64,000 nt of DNA, from assembly GCA_013140705.1 (NCBI GenBank), contig JABFSH010000009.1, positions 1 through 64,000 of the forward strand, written 5' to 3'. The notes below the pieces were generated by a model. It searched no databases. It worked only from the letters and a program-made list of their open reading frames with translations, and was not told where the DNA came from. How positions within the stretch are numbered: the stretch's first letter is position 1; every line of letters begins with the position of its first letter. Positions 25,911 to 35,527 of this stretch are shown here, one piece after another. Source of the stretch: Methylococcaceae bacterium. GTDB taxonomy: Bacteria > Pseudomonadota > Gammaproteobacteria > Methylococcales > Methylomonadaceae. A program made the translations under genes and the position numbers.

Positions 25911-27818
25911 TTATAGGGAATTAATGTCACGAGGCAGGTCATATGAAATGGACTTGCCGGTCCATTTTACGCTGCCAATGGTAGTCCATTCAGAGGAAAA
26001 ATTTTTGTGCAGCTGGTCATAGACCCAGTGTGATGGCGCATCGATACGTTTTAGCTTGATATGAAATTCGGTTTTATCGAGATCCAGGCCGATTTTTTTG
26101 CCCCAGAAAGCGGTGACTTTCATAATAAATTTATTAAGGCGGGCGTTATCGATAGTGGGTGTAACTGCAATATTGGCCCACATGGAATGAACGCGGCCCC
26201 AATTAGGCGCGACTAGTCGGCCCTGTTCGTTAACAAACGGCAGCCAGCGTTCATTGCCGTTTTGGTCGGTGTAAGTAATGGCTAGAATGTGGTCATACCC
26301 TGCAAAATGATCGTGCAAATACAACGCATGCGGTGTAATGCCGAAAAATGTCAGTGATACCATGAGCAGGGAGTTGCTCGCTTCAGCAAGCGGTGCGCTG
26401 ATCGGGTAGTGTTTTGCATCGAATTTCAGTCGATAAATTAGGCCGTAATGTACCGAGCTGTTTATCTGCAAAATGATCATTACAACGATAATATTTGTAA
26501 GTTTTCTCGAAAATGCCTTGGGCTTGGCACCGGCAAAGACTTCAAAAGTACGATGATAAAAGCTGTTGTCTTGCAGTTTAGCGGGGATAGGGCAATCCGT
26601 AGCGCACGAGATGCGGATACGTGAATCTGCGATGGTGCGGTATTTTTTTGTCGCCAATGATCGAATTACGGGCAGGCCCAGAATAAATCCAAGCGGTGCT
26701 AAATAGCGCATCTTTAAAAATATCTGGATATAGGTATCAAGTCCTGAGAAGATTTGTGTTGATTGAGTATCCAGGGCATACAAATCGGTTAACAGGATTT
26801 CAGGGCTGATGGCTGATAAAGCCGGATAATTCGCTGCATATTGTTGGGCGCTTTTAAAGTCGATACAGCTAAACAGATCAAAATGATTCAGTATCAGAAC
26901 TGTTCGATTGCATAATGGACATTGTTGATCAAAAAAAACGGTTAATAAGGGCCTTTTGGTAGTTAACAGTTGGCTCAGACAGTGCCACCAGCTAAAAGGT
27001 ATCAGCAGTATATAAAAGACCAGCATTCCCAGTCCAAAGGGATAAATATTCAATGACAGCGTAATGCCGAGATGTAAACCAATTCCAACAAACAAATAGA
27101 TAGGGCGAAGTTTGCGGTCTGAAAAAAAGAAAAGAAAGCTGAATTGAAAGACCAGAATGGTGTAGCCAATACTTTTTTGTAGTAGCTCGATATTCAATAA
27201 AGCCGACATGTCGATTGCCGAAACATAGTATGGCTGAGTGGATGGTAGCCAGGAGCCAAGGCCGTTGCGCCAGTGTTCAGCGAAAAGCTTATGAATGGCA
27301 GAGTCAAAATAGAGGAAGCCGAGGCAGATCCAGACGGGTATGGTGTAAGCCAGTCTTGAAACGGTTGGTTTCGGATAGCTTGAATAGTGAATAAACGGTG
27401 TGCTGAGTTTATATCTCAGGCTATCTATCGAGAATGCTCGATCACCGGGCATAAAAAGCAGAAAAAATCCTGCGCCAGTCATGAATGAGTCAAACCCGCC
27501 ATCAAAATCACGTTGCATCGTTGTGAAATTGACGAAGACGATCCAAAATATGTAGTTGCAGATGACGGCGAACTGATAACGATAGCCAACGGTAATGAAG
27601 CAGGCAATAATTCCCCACAAACAGAGGAAAAAAGGAATCATGGGAAATTCGATGTCCATGAAAGGTATGGGATCGAAAATCAGATGATTGAAAAACAGCA
27701 AGAAAATGATCTCCTGCAATGTGACTATTCCATAAAACAAGCGGAACAGCCCGATGCCTGTGACAGGCGACTTTAGTGAATGCAGGTAGGAAATTTTGTT
27801 GCGAAAAGACTTATACAC
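25911..27818 (-). CDS. HTTM domain membrane protein fused to DCC thiol-redox domain
   Basis: A 635-aa fusion. Residues 15-275 form the HTTM (horizontally transferred transmembrane) domain, related to vitamin-K-dependent gamma-carboxylase: GLFRLFYGIV, then several helices, FDSAIHKLF and FLFFFSDRKLRPIYLFVGIGLHLG. Residues about 293-400 are a DCC/DUF393 thioredoxin-like domain with FFDQQCPLC. The rest (about 400-635) has one helix and a soluble part. The combination suggests a membrane oxidoreductase or carboxylase-like enzyme working on cysteine-containing substrates; that role is inference. It is convergent with the large membrane protein gene. Confidence 0.85.
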   Translation of the reverse strand: MYKSFRNKISYLHSLKSPVTGIGLFRLFYGIVTLQEIIFLLFFNHLIFDPIPFMDIEFPMIPFFLCLWGIIACFITVGYRYQFAVICNYIFWIVFVNFTTMQRDFDGGFDSFMTGAGFFLLFMPGDRAFSIDSLRYKLSTPFIHYSSYPKPTVSRLAYTIPVWICLGFLYFDSAIHKLFAEHWRNGLGSWLPSTQPYYVSAIDMSALLNIELLQKSIGYTILVFQFSFLFFFSDRKLRPIYLFVGIGLHLGITLSLNIYPFGLGMLVFYILLIPFSWWHCLSQLLTTKRPLLTVFFDQQCPLCNRTVLILNHFDLFSCIDFKSAQQYAANYPALSAISPEILLTDLYALDTQSTQIFSGLDTYIQIFLKMRYLAPLGFILGLPVIRSLATKKYRTIADSRIRISCATDCPIPAKLQDNSFYHRTFEVFAGAKPKAFSRKLTNIIVVMIILQINSSVHYGLIYRLKFDAKHYPISAPLAEASNSLLMVSLTFFGITPHALYLHDHFAGYDHILAITYTDQNGNERWLPFVNEQGRLVAPNWGRVHSMWANIAVTPTIDNARLNKFIMKVTAFWGKKIGLDLDKTEFHIKLKRIDAPSHWVYDQLHKNFSSEWTTIGSVKWTGKSISYDLPRDINSL

Positions 27819-27959
27819 TTCGGTTTTGAAATGGTGTATAGGCTGTTACAAGCTGGAATCTGCAGCTAGGCTGCAAAAAATAAGGCGGCTATCAACTTGA
27901 ATAAAGATTAGATAGACGCCTAAGTATTTGAATTTTTTTACAGAGTATTGACTTGATTC

Positions 27960-28088
27960 TTACTCGTCATCTGGGTGTGGAGCGAATACCCATTTTACGA
28001 GTAGAACAACAGCGCTGACAACAACAATCAGACCGACAATACCGGCTGGTGTTTTTAAAGTTTCAGTTAGATCTAAGATAAACCCCAT
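27960..28088 (-). CDS. Single-helix membrane microprotein (42 aa)
   Basis: A 42-aa frame that starts MGFILDLTETLK, continues with one transmembrane helix (PAGIVGLIVVVSAVVLLVKWVF) and ends HPDDE. AGGTAGGA lies about 6 nt upstream of the ATG, an excellent ribosome-binding site. The proline-glycine start of the helix recalls small DUF3149-like membrane proteins, but I cannot assign it. It is isolated in a 480-bp gap between the HTTM gene and the next plus-strand gene. Confidence 0.6.
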   Translation of the reverse strand: MGFILDLTETLKTPAGIVGLIVVVSAVVLLVKWVFAPHPDDE

Positions 28089-28312
28089 GTCTGTCCTACC
28101 TATATTTTTGTATTTTAAAAAATGCTAAATGCATAGCAAACGGAAGCATCATGATACTTTAGGCGGCGTTAATGTCAAGGCTTAATTGTTGCCTTTTAGC
28201 CAAAATGGAAATCGAATAAATAATTTTTCACGTGCATAATTAATGCTCGATAGCCAATGTGGTATAGTTTAAACTCTGCTTTTTAAATGTTGGTGGAGTG
28301 GGGCTACGAATT

Positions 28313-28702
28313 ATGATAAAAAAATATGTGAAATTATTGCCATTGATGGCTATTTTTTCGATACCGCTGGCCAATGCCGGGGTTGCACTCAAGGATGATG
28401 CTGAAATAGCCGGTAAGTGGAAACTTTATGCTGAAGCCGCAAAATTGGATGGTGAAAAAAAATCGCTTATCGTTGAATGGGAATTTAAGCCTGGAGGTGT
28501 TCTGCAGACAACCGGAACGGATCCGGGTGGTCGAACCAAGGAGATGGTCATTGATTTAAAATATTCGGTAGAAAATGGCGACATAAAGAAACAGACATCA
28601 CCCGGCCGGGAAAAATATGAAACATGTAAGGTTGTTGAAAAAGACAACTCCGGTATGGTGTTAAAATGCATGTATCTTTACTATTTCTTAACAAAACTAT
28701 GA
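28313..28702 (+). CDS. Secreted lipocalin-like protein, unknown function
   Basis: A 129-aa protein with a Sec signal peptide (MIKKYVKLLPLMAIFSIPLANA). The mature part reads like a small beta barrel: IAGKWKLY near the start, then alternating strands (VEWEFKPGGVLQTTG, DLKYSVENGDIKKQ) and two cysteines (CKVVEK, LKCMYLYYF) that may form a disulfide. The GxW motif and strand pattern resemble lipocalin-like domains of about this size. The ATG at 28313 is chosen for the signal peptide and the GGAGTGGGG upstream. It is followed 22 bp later by a membrane protein gene. Confidence 0.75.
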   Translation: MIKKYVKLLPLMAIFSIPLANAGVALKDDAEIAGKWKLYAEAAKLDGEKKSLIVEWEFKPGGVLQTTGTDPGGRTKEMVIDLKYSVENGDIKKQTSPGREKYETCKVVEKDNSGMVLKCMYLYYFLTKL

Positions 28703-28724
28703 TAATTAAAATAAGGGTATAACT

Positions 28725-29150
28725 ATGATTGGCGGAATAATTATGATTTTTGTGGCTCTCTGGATCTATCAGTCGGCCATGAAAGCGAAAGTAGACAATG
28801 TATTGATGTGGGTTGGAATTGGCGTGGTTGCTTTTTTCATTGTTCAGACCTTACTGGTACAGGCGAATGTGTTTATCCTGGAGGCTGTCAGAGGTGGTGG
28901 TGCCGATGCCAATTATGAACGTGATTTGACCAGTATTGGCGATAGAAAAAATGCCGGTGGCTTTCAAGGTATAGGCGGATATTTATTGTCCCTGTTTTTT
29001 GAGTTAGTGCCTCCGTTTGCAGGTTTTTTGGCTGCAGCAATCGTTCGTCTTAAATTTATCACTAAAGAAAGTTTCTCTGTAGGCAACTTATTCAGTGGCA
29101 TAAAAGAAATGTTTGTCAGCATCAAGGACAGCTTTAAAAACGCCCAATAA
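28725..29150 (+). CDS. Membrane protein of unknown function
   Basis: A 141-aa protein with three hydrophobic stretches: residues 1-17, 25-50 (VLMWVGIGVVAFFIVQTLLV) and 82-108 (GGYLLSLFFELVPPFAGFLAAAIV). A glycine-rich polar loop (RGGGADANYERD) lies between the second and third. No known domain recognised. It is co-directional with the upstream lipocalin-like gene (22 bp gap) and is followed at once by a strong terminator, so the pair is probably one operon. Confidence 0.8.
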   Translation: MIGGIIMIFVALWIYQSAMKAKVDNVLMWVGIGVVAFFIVQTLLVQANVFILEAVRGGGADANYERDLTSIGDRKNAGGFQGIGGYLLSLFFELVPPFAGFLAAAIVRLKFITKESFSVGNLFSGIKEMFVSIKDSFKNAQ

Positions 29151-29164
29151 TTTTGGGCTGTAAT

Positions 29165-29202
29165 CCAAAAAAGCTCAAGCAGCCATGCTTGGGCTTTTTT
29201 TA
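29165..29202. terminator. Bidirectional Rho-independent terminator
   Basis: AAAAAAGCTCAAGCA (29167-29181) pairs with TGCTTGGGCTTTTTT (29186-29200) with one G-T pair and a 4-nt loop. A-tract and T-tract flank the stem, so it can terminate both the plus-strand gene ending at 29150 and the minus-strand DUF2970 gene ending at 29248. Confidence 0.85.
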
Positions 29203-29247
29203 TGGAGCCAGGTTGCCGGAAAGGCTGATTGGAGAGACCGGACAACG

Positions 29248-29436
29248 CTAGCCTAAAATGGTGGATACCAAAAAAATGAGAGAAACAACAAACAGTACAG
29301 TGAATATCAAGCCCGCTATCAGATAAGTTGAAATAGTCCCCTCTTCAAAATCTTTTTTTCTGTTTTTATCGCTTTGCACACCGATTGCGGCAGACACGAC
29401 ACTCTTGATTATTTCAATAATGGTTGGTTTCGACAT
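29248..29436 (-). CDS. DUF2970 small membrane protein
   Basis: A 62-aa protein that fits DUF2970: soluble N-terminal part with IIKSVVSAAIGVQSDKNRKKDFEEG, then one helix (LIAGLIFTVLFVVSLIFLVSTIL). AGGAG lies about 7 nt upstream of the ATG. The family is common in gamma- and betaproteobacteria and its function is unknown. Divergent from metH with 92 bp between them. Confidence 0.85.
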   Translation of the reverse strand: MSKPTIIEIIKSVVSAAIGVQSDKNRKKDFEEGTISTYLIAGLIFTVLFVVSLIFLVSTILG

Positions 29437-29528
29437 CGTTAACTCCTAAAATGTAAAAAAATAATATAGTCAGCAAAATCACTTCGCAATCTCTTTCTTA
29501 AAATAAATCGTATAAACTGGCAGACTTC

Positions 29529-32500
29529 ATGAGCAAAACCGAATTAATTAAGCAGCTTATGTCTGAGAAAATTCTTTTTCTCGATGGGGCAATGGGCACA
29601 ATGATTCAGGGCTATAAACTGGAAGAAAAGGATTATCGCGGTATACGATTTGCCGATTGGGACGTCGATCTTAAGGGGAATAACGATTTATTGTCACTGA
29701 CACAGCCAGACATCATCAAGGCAATCCATACGGCCTATTTTGAAGCGGGCTCAGACATAGTAGAAACCAACACATTCAATGCGACCCGCGTTGCCATGGC
29801 CGATTACCAGATGGAGGCACTGGCCTATGAGATCAATTTCGAATCAGCGCGCTTAGCCAGACAGGCGGCTGACGAATACAGTGAAAAAACGCCGGGAAAG
29901 CCACGCTTTGTCGCAGGTGTATTGGGGCCCACCAATCGCACAGCGTCGATGTCACCCGATGTGAACGATCCGGGCTTTCGTAACATAAACTTTGATGAAC
30001 TGGTTGAAGCTTATACGGATGCATCGCATGGGTTGATCGATGGTGGAGCGGATATTATGCTAATTGAAACCATTTTCGATACCTTAAATGCAAAAGCCGC
30101 CATTTTTGCAGTTGAACAGGTTTTTGAAAAGATCGGATATAAATTGCCCGTGATGATTTCCGGTACGATTACCGATGCGTCTGGCAGAACTTTGTCAGGG
30201 CAGACGGTTGCGGCTTTCTGGTATTCGCTGAAACATGTCAAACCGATCTCGTTTGGTTTTAATTGTGCCTTAGGCGCTAAAGAATTGCGCCAATACATCG
30301 CGGAATTAGCGGTTATTGCGGACACGCATGTATCGGCACACCCCAATGCCGGTTTGCCGAATGAATTTGGTGAATACGATGAAACGCCCGAAGCCATGGC
30401 GCAGGAATTGGCCGATTGGGCAAGCAACGGCTATCTCAATATTATCGGCGGTTGTTGCGGAACATCACCTGCTCACATCAAAGCCATTGTCGATGCTGTG
30501 CAGGGTATGGGGCCTCGTGTAGTCCCGGACATTGAAAAACAGTGTCGACTGGCAGGGCTTGAGCCCTTGTCGATAGGTCCTGCCTCCTTATTCGTCAATG
30601 TTGGTGAGCGTACCAACGTCACTGGGTCAGCGGCATTTAAGCGATTGATCGTGGAGGGCAATTTCGAAGCAGCTCTGGATGTGGCCAGACAACAGGTTGA
30701 AAACGGTGCTCAAATTATCGATATCAACATGGACGAAGGCATGCTGGAGTCCAAGGAAGCCATGGTGCGGTTTTTGATGCTGGTTGCGTCAGAGCCCGAT
30801 ATTGCCAAGGTACCGATTATGCTGGACTCATCAAAATGGGACATTATTGAGGCCGGTTTGAAATGCATTCAAGGCAAAGGGGTTGTTAATTCCATCTCAC
30901 TCAAGGAAGGCGAAGAAGCATTCATCAAACACGCCAGGTTGGTGCATCGCTATGGCGCTGCGGTCATCGTTATGGCTTTCGACGAAGACGGTCAAGCGGA
31001 TACCCAGGCAAGGAAAGTCGAAATCTGTCAGCGCGCCTATAAAATTTTGACGGAACAGGTCGGCTTTCCGGCTGAGGACATTATTTTTGACCCCAATATC
31101 TTTGCCATTGCTACCGGCATCGATGAACACAATAATTACGGTCTGGATTTTATTGAGGCAACCCGTGAGATCAGGCGAACGCTGCCTTATGCATTGATTT
31201 CCGGCGGTGTTTCCAATGTTTCCTTTTCGTTTCGGGGCAATAATCCCGTGCGCGAAGCCATTCATGCGGTGTTTTTATACCATGCCATTCAGGCGGGTAT
31301 GTCTATGGGCATTGTCAATGCCGGTCAGTTGGCAATTTATGCCGATATTCCTGACGATTTGCGTGATACGGTTGAGGCCGTTGTTCTCAACCGGCACGAT
31401 GGAAGCGGTACAGAGCGCTTACTGGAACTCGCTGAAAAATACCGTGGCGACGGCAGCAGCAGCAGCGAAGCCAAGCCGGAAGATCAGGAATGGCGTGGCT
31501 GGCCGGTCAATAAACGCCTGGAACACGCACTCGTAAAAGGCATTACCGACTATATCGAAGAAGATACCGAACAGGCACGTCTGGAAGCCGAAAGACCCTT
31601 GCATGTTATCGAAGGGGCCTTGATGGACGGCATGAATGTGGTCGGCGACCTGTTTGGATCAGGGAAAATGTTTTTGCCGCAAGTCGTCAAGTCAGCGAGG
31701 GTGATGAAAAAGGCCGTGGCTTATCTGATGCCCTTTATGGAAGCTGATAAAGCCGCCGGTGAAAGACAAACCAACGGCAAAATCCTGATGGCTACCGTTA
31801 AAGGTGATGTGCATGATATCGGCAAAAACATCGTTGGCGTGGTTCTGCAATGCAATAACTATGATGTCATCGATCTGGGCGTTATGGTGCCCGCTGAAAA
31901 AATATTGCAAACTGCGCGACTGGAAAATGTCGATATTATCGGTTTAAGCGGACTTATTACGCCATCGCTGGATGAAATGGTCCATATTGCCAAAGAAATG
32001 CAGCGTCAGGGTTTTACCATTCCGCTGATGATTGGCGGCGCGACGACGTCAAGAGCGCATACGGCTGTCAAAATTGAACCAAATTATCAGGGTACTACCG
32101 TTTATGTGACAGACGCCTCTCGCAGTGTCGGTGTGGCCAGCAATCTGCTGAGCGCGGATTTAAAAAATGACTTTATCAAAACAGTGCGTGAAGAATATGC
32201 CGAAGTCAGGGATCGGCACAAGGGGCGGGAAGCTAAAACCAAGCAGCATACTTTGGAGGATGCGCGCCGCAACAAATTTAATTGGGGTAATTATAAGCCG
32301 GTTAAACCTTTATTTCTGGGGCAGAAAGTGATTTCCGATTTTCCACTGGCTACCTTGAAAAACTACATTGACTGGTCGCCGTTTTTTCAAACCTGGGAAA
32401 TGGCGGGCAGTTATCCGAAAATTCTGGAAGATAAAGTGATCGGTGTCGAAGCCAGAAAACTGTTTCATGATGCGCAATTGATGCTGGATAAAATCATTGC

Positions 32501-33212
32501 AGAACACTGGCTGACGGCTCATGCCGTGATTGGCTTTTTTCCGGCCAATTCGGACGGGGATGATGTGATAGTCTATGTTGACGAATCGCGCCAGCAAAAT
32601 CGAGAAACCTTGCATCACCTCCGACAACAGAATGTTAAAGCGCCAGGGCGTCCCAATTACTGTCTGTCTGATTTTATTGCTCCCAAGAGCAGTGGAATTG
32701 CCGATTATATTGGCGCATTTGCGGTAACGACCGGTGTTGGTATTGAAACGAAATTATATGAATTTGAGCAGGATCATGATGATTACAGTGCCATCATGCT
32801 CAAGGCTTTAGCCGATCGACTGGCAGAAGCCTTTGCTGAATATATGCACGAAGTAACCCGAAAGAACTACTGGGGTTATGCTGAAGACGAAACTCATGAT
32901 GCGCAACAGTTAATCAATGAAGCCTATCAGGGTATACGGCCCGCGCCTGGCTATCCGGCCTGTCCTGATCATACCGAAAAGGGCAAGTTATTTGAGTTGC
33001 TGGATGTTACCCAGCATACCAGCATTGAACTAACGGAGAGTTATGCGATGTTTCCGGCATCTGCGGTGAGCGGCTGGTATTTTTCGCATCCGGAAGCTCA
33101 GTATTTTAATGTCGGCAAAATTGATAGAGATCAATTACACGATTACGCTCGGCGTAAAGGCATAGCGGAAGACGTAGCCGAACGCTGGTTAGCCGCTCAT
33201 TTGCATCATTAG
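29529..33212 (+). CDS. metH: Cobalamin-dependent methionine synthase MetH
   Basis: A full-length 1227-aa MetH, which moves a methyl group from methyl-tetrahydrofolate to homocysteine through cobalamin. Modules in order: homocysteine-binding barrel (about 1-335) with zinc ligands in FNCALGA and GGCCGTSP; folate-binding barrel (about 350-620; [10 protein letters not shown]); B12 cap and B12-binding domains (about 650-900) with [13 protein letters not shown], whose His binds cobalt; and the SAM-dependent activation domain (about 920-1227; [11 protein letters not shown]). No cobalamin riboswitch is visible in the 92-bp leader. Confidence 0.98.
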   Translation: MSKTELIKQLMSEKILFLDGAMGTMIQGYKLEEKDYRGIRFADWDVDLKGNNDLLSLTQPDIIKAIHTAYFEAGSDIVETNTFNATRVAMADYQMEALAYEINFESARLARQAADEYSEKTPGKPRFVAGVLGPTNRTASMSPDVNDPGFRNINFDELVEAYTDASHGLIDGGADIMLIETIFDTLNAKAAIFAVEQVFEKIGYKLPVMISGTITDASGRTLSGQTVAAFWYSLKHVKPISFGFNCALGAKELRQYIAELAVIADTHVSAHPNAGLPNEFGEYDETPEAMAQELADWASNGYLNIIGGCCGTSPAHIKAIVDAVQGMGPRVVPDIEKQCRLAGLEPLSIGPASLFVNVGERTNVTGSAAFKRLIVEGNFEAALDVARQQVENGAQIIDINMDEGMLESKEAMVRFLMLVASEPDIAKVPIMLDSSKWDIIEAGLKCIQGKGVVNSISLKEGEEAFIKHARLVHRYGAAVIVMAFDEDGQADTQARKVEICQRAYKILTEQVGFPAEDIIFDPNIFAIATGIDEHNNYGLDFIEATREIRRTLPYALISGGVSNVSFSFRGNNPVREAIHAVFLYHAIQAGMSMGIVNAGQLAIYADIPDDLRDTVEAVVLNRHDGSGTERLLELAEKYRGDGSSSSEAKPEDQEWRGWPVNKRLEHALVKGITDYIEEDTEQARLEAERPLHVIEGALMDGMNVVGDLFGSGKMFLPQVVKSARVMKKAVAYLMPFMEADKAAGERQTNGKILMATVKGDVHDIGKNIVGVVLQCNNYDVIDLGVMVPAEKILQTARLENVDIIGLSGLITPSLDEMVHIAKEMQRQGFTIPLMIGGATTSRAHTAVKIEPNYQGTTVYVTDASRSVGVASNLLSADLKNDFIKTVREEYAEVRDRHKGREAKTKQHTLEDARRNKFNWGNYKPVKPLFLGQKVISDFPLATLKNYIDWSPFFQTWEMAGSYPKILEDKVIGVEARKLFHDAQLMLDKIIAEHWLTAHAVIGFFPANSDGDDVIVYVDESRQQNRETLHHLRQQNVKAPGRPNYCLSDFIAPKSSGIADYIGAFAVTTGVGIETKLYEFEQDHDDYSAIMLKALADRLAEAFAEYMHEVTRKNYWGYAEDETHDAQQLINEAYQGIRPAPGYPACPDHTEKGKLFELLDVTQHTSIELTESYAMFPASAVSGWYFSHPEAQYFNVGKIDRDQLHDYARRKGIAEDVAERWLAAHLHH

Positions 33213-33250
33213 CAAATCAACAATCGTTTTCATTTAAACTGACCAGACAC

Positions 33251-33757
33251 ATGACAAAACAAGAAAAAATAGCGCAACTCATGGAAAGAATGATGTACGC
33301 CAGCCGGTGGTTTTTGGCGCCGATCTATATGGGCCTGAGTCTGGCCTTAATGGCCTTGACGGTAAAATTCTTTCAGGAACTTCTGCATTTTTTGCCTCAT
33401 GTTCTGGAACTGGGTGAGGCAGACATGATTCTGACTTTATTGAGCCTGATCGACCTAACCCTGGTGGGGAGTTTGATTGTCATCGTCATGTTCAGCGGCT
33501 ACGAAAATTTTGTATCGCAAATGGATATCTGCGCTTCTGCAGAAAAACTGGAATGGCTGGGCAAGCATGATTATGGTTCTTTGAAAATGAAAGTGGCCGC
33601 TTCGATTGTGGCTATTTCCTCAATCCATCTGTTAAAAATTTTCATGAACATCGACGCGACAGCCAATGACAAATTGTTGTGGTATGTTCTGATTCATTTA
33701 ACCTTGGTTATGTCCGCGCTATTTATGGGCTATCTGGATAAACTGGCCAAACACTAG
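33251..33757 (+). CDS. UPF0114 / YqhA-family membrane protein
   Basis: A 168-aa inner-membrane protein of the UPF0114 (YqhA, TIGR00645) family: N-terminal [19 protein letters not shown], a second helix block with [26 protein letters not shown], and a C-terminal pair of helices. Four transmembrane helices in all. Function is unknown. It starts 38 bp after metH and is 2 bp before the glutaredoxin-like gene, so metH through fumC may be cotranscribed. Confidence 0.9.
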   Translation: MTKQEKIAQLMERMMYASRWFLAPIYMGLSLALMALTVKFFQELLHFLPHVLELGEADMILTLLSLIDLTLVGSLIVIVMFSGYENFVSQMDICASAEKLEWLGKHDYGSLKMKVAASIVAISSIHLLKIFMNIDATANDKLLWYVLIHLTLVMSALFMGYLDKLAKH

Positions 33758-33759
33758 CG

Positions 33760-34011
33760 ATGCAATTGTTACTGTTAGGGACAGCCGGTTGTCACCTGTG
33801 TGAACTGGCGGATGCCATTGTCGAACACTGCGCTCAAAGCCGCGGTGAGCTGACGATTGAACGCATCGATATTGCTGAATTTGTGCATTGGCAGACACAA
33901 TATGCGACCCGCATACCTGTTTTATATCATCCCGAAACCGGACAGGATATGGGATGGCCTTTCGATTACAACGACCTTGAACAATTTATTAGCGAGTTAA
34001 ACCATGTCTGA
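33760..34011 (+). CDS. Glutaredoxin-like protein (DUF836)
   Basis: An 83-aa thioredoxin-fold protein of the DUF836 family. The redox motif GTAGCHLCELA (CxxC near residue 11) and the cis-proline RIPVLYHP are visible. The C-terminus WPFDYNDLEQFI is typical. It may act as a small thiol oxidoreductase; substrate unknown. The last eight bases overlap the fumC start, so the two are translationally coupled. Confidence 0.9.
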   Translation: MQLLLLGTAGCHLCELADAIVEHCAQSRGELTIERIDIAEFVHWQTQYATRIPVLYHPETGQDMGWPFDYNDLEQFISELNHV

Positions 34012-35389
34012 AAATTACCGAATTGAAAAAGACAGTATGGGCGAGTTGAACGTTGCCGCAGATGCTCTGTATGGCGCCCAGACACAGCGAGCAGTGAACA
34101 ATTTTCCGGTCAGTGGTTTAGTTCTGCCATCGGCATTCATTAAAACGATTGCGCTGATTAAAAAAGCGGCCGCCCAAGTCAACATGGATTTAGGTGAGTT
34201 GGACGCAGTTAAAGGCAATGCCATTGCGCAGGCCGCTGAACAAATCCTGCAGGGACAGCATCAACCGCAGTTCCCGATTGATGTGTTTCAGACCGGATCC
34301 GGAACCAGCACCAATATGAATGTCAATGAAGTAATGGCAAATCTTGCTTCCGGCCTCGCAGGGCAGACAGTGAGTGCGAATGATGACGTCAATATGGGGC
34401 AAAGCAGTAATGATGTCATTCCGACCGCCATTCATGTCAGTGCGGCACTTGAATGCCGGAACAGTTTGCTGCCTGCATTGCTGCATTTGGCCAAGGTAAT
34501 TGAAGAAAAAGCGGTTTCTTTGGATCATGTCACTAAAACCGGACGCACCCATCTGATGGATGCCATGCCGGTACGCATGAGCCAGGAACTGGGCGGCTGG
34601 GCCTTGCAGATTCGTAACGGCATCGATCGAATTAATGCCTCATTGCCCAGAGTTTACAAATTAGCCCAGGGAGGCACAGCGGTGGGAACCGGCATCAATG
34701 CGCATCCCGACTTTGCCATTAAATTTGCTGAAGTTTTAAGCAATGATACCGGCTTACCCTTTAAAGTAAATGAATCGTTATTTGAAAGCCTCAGTAGCCA
34801 GGATGCCATCGTTGAATTATCCGGACAGCTTAAAGTCATCGCTGTCAGCCTGATGAAAATCGCCAATGACTTACGCTGGATGAACAGCGGTCCTTTAGCC
34901 GGTTTAGGTGAAATTGAATTACCCGCCTTACAGCCGGGCAGCAGCATCATGCCTGGGAAAGTCAACCCGGTGATTCCTGAAGCAACGGCGATGGTGGCGG
35001 CACAGGTGATCGGCAATGATACGACGATTACCATCGCAGGTCAGTCAGGTAATTTTCAGCTGAATGTCATGTTGCCGGTGATTGCCTACAATATCCTGCA
35101 AAGCATCGAATTACTCGGCAATGTCAGCCGATTATTGGCGGATAAGGCGATTGCCGGGTTTACTGTAAGAAATGACAATCTTCAGCAGGCGCTGGCCAGA
35201 AATCCCATTCTGGTAACCGCGCTGAATCCCATCATCGGTTATGCCAAGGCGGCAGAAGTTGCCAAGGCGGCTTATAAACAGGGTCGTCCCATTATTGATG
35301 TGGCTACCGAAATGACCGATTTAAGCCGGGAAAACCTGGAAAAACTTCTGGAACCTGCGCATTTGACACAGGGGGGGATCAACGAATAA
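34004..35389 (+). CDS. fumC: Fumarate hydratase, class II (FumC)
   Basis: A 461-aa class II fumarase that interconverts fumarate and malate in the TCA cycle without an Fe-S cluster. Family signatures: TGSGTSTNMNVNEV, GRTHLMDAMP, and the catalytic SS loop GSSIMPGKVNPVIPE. The PVIPE ending differs from the PTQCE of E. coli FumC and resembles aspartate-ammonia lyases and many gammaproteobacterial fumarases, so aspartase is an alternative; length and general similarity favour fumarase. It overlaps the glutaredoxin-like gene by 8 bp. Confidence 0.88.
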   Translation: MSENYRIEKDSMGELNVAADALYGAQTQRAVNNFPVSGLVLPSAFIKTIALIKKAAAQVNMDLGELDAVKGNAIAQAAEQILQGQHQPQFPIDVFQTGSGTSTNMNVNEVMANLASGLAGQTVSANDDVNMGQSSNDVIPTAIHVSAALECRNSLLPALLHLAKVIEEKAVSLDHVTKTGRTHLMDAMPVRMSQELGGWALQIRNGIDRINASLPRVYKLAQGGTAVGTGINAHPDFAIKFAEVLSNDTGLPFKVNESLFESLSSQDAIVELSGQLKVIAVSLMKIANDLRWMNSGPLAGLGEIELPALQPGSSIMPGKVNPVIPEATAMVAAQVIGNDTTITIAGQSGNFQLNVMLPVIAYNILQSIELLGNVSRLLADKAIAGFTVRNDNLQQALARNPILVTALNPIIGYAKAAEVAKAAYKQGRPIIDVATEMTDLSRENLEKLLEPAHLTQGGINE

Positions 35390-35527
35390 CAAGCCTCGAT
35401 GAAGTGTATCGTTCTCGATGGCAATGGCTTCCTCATTGATTTTGATTGAGGTGCACAGTTGCCAACTGGTGTTTTCTTATACGAAGGGTATACTGACACT
35501 CTCTTAATGATTTGATGGAGGGGCACC

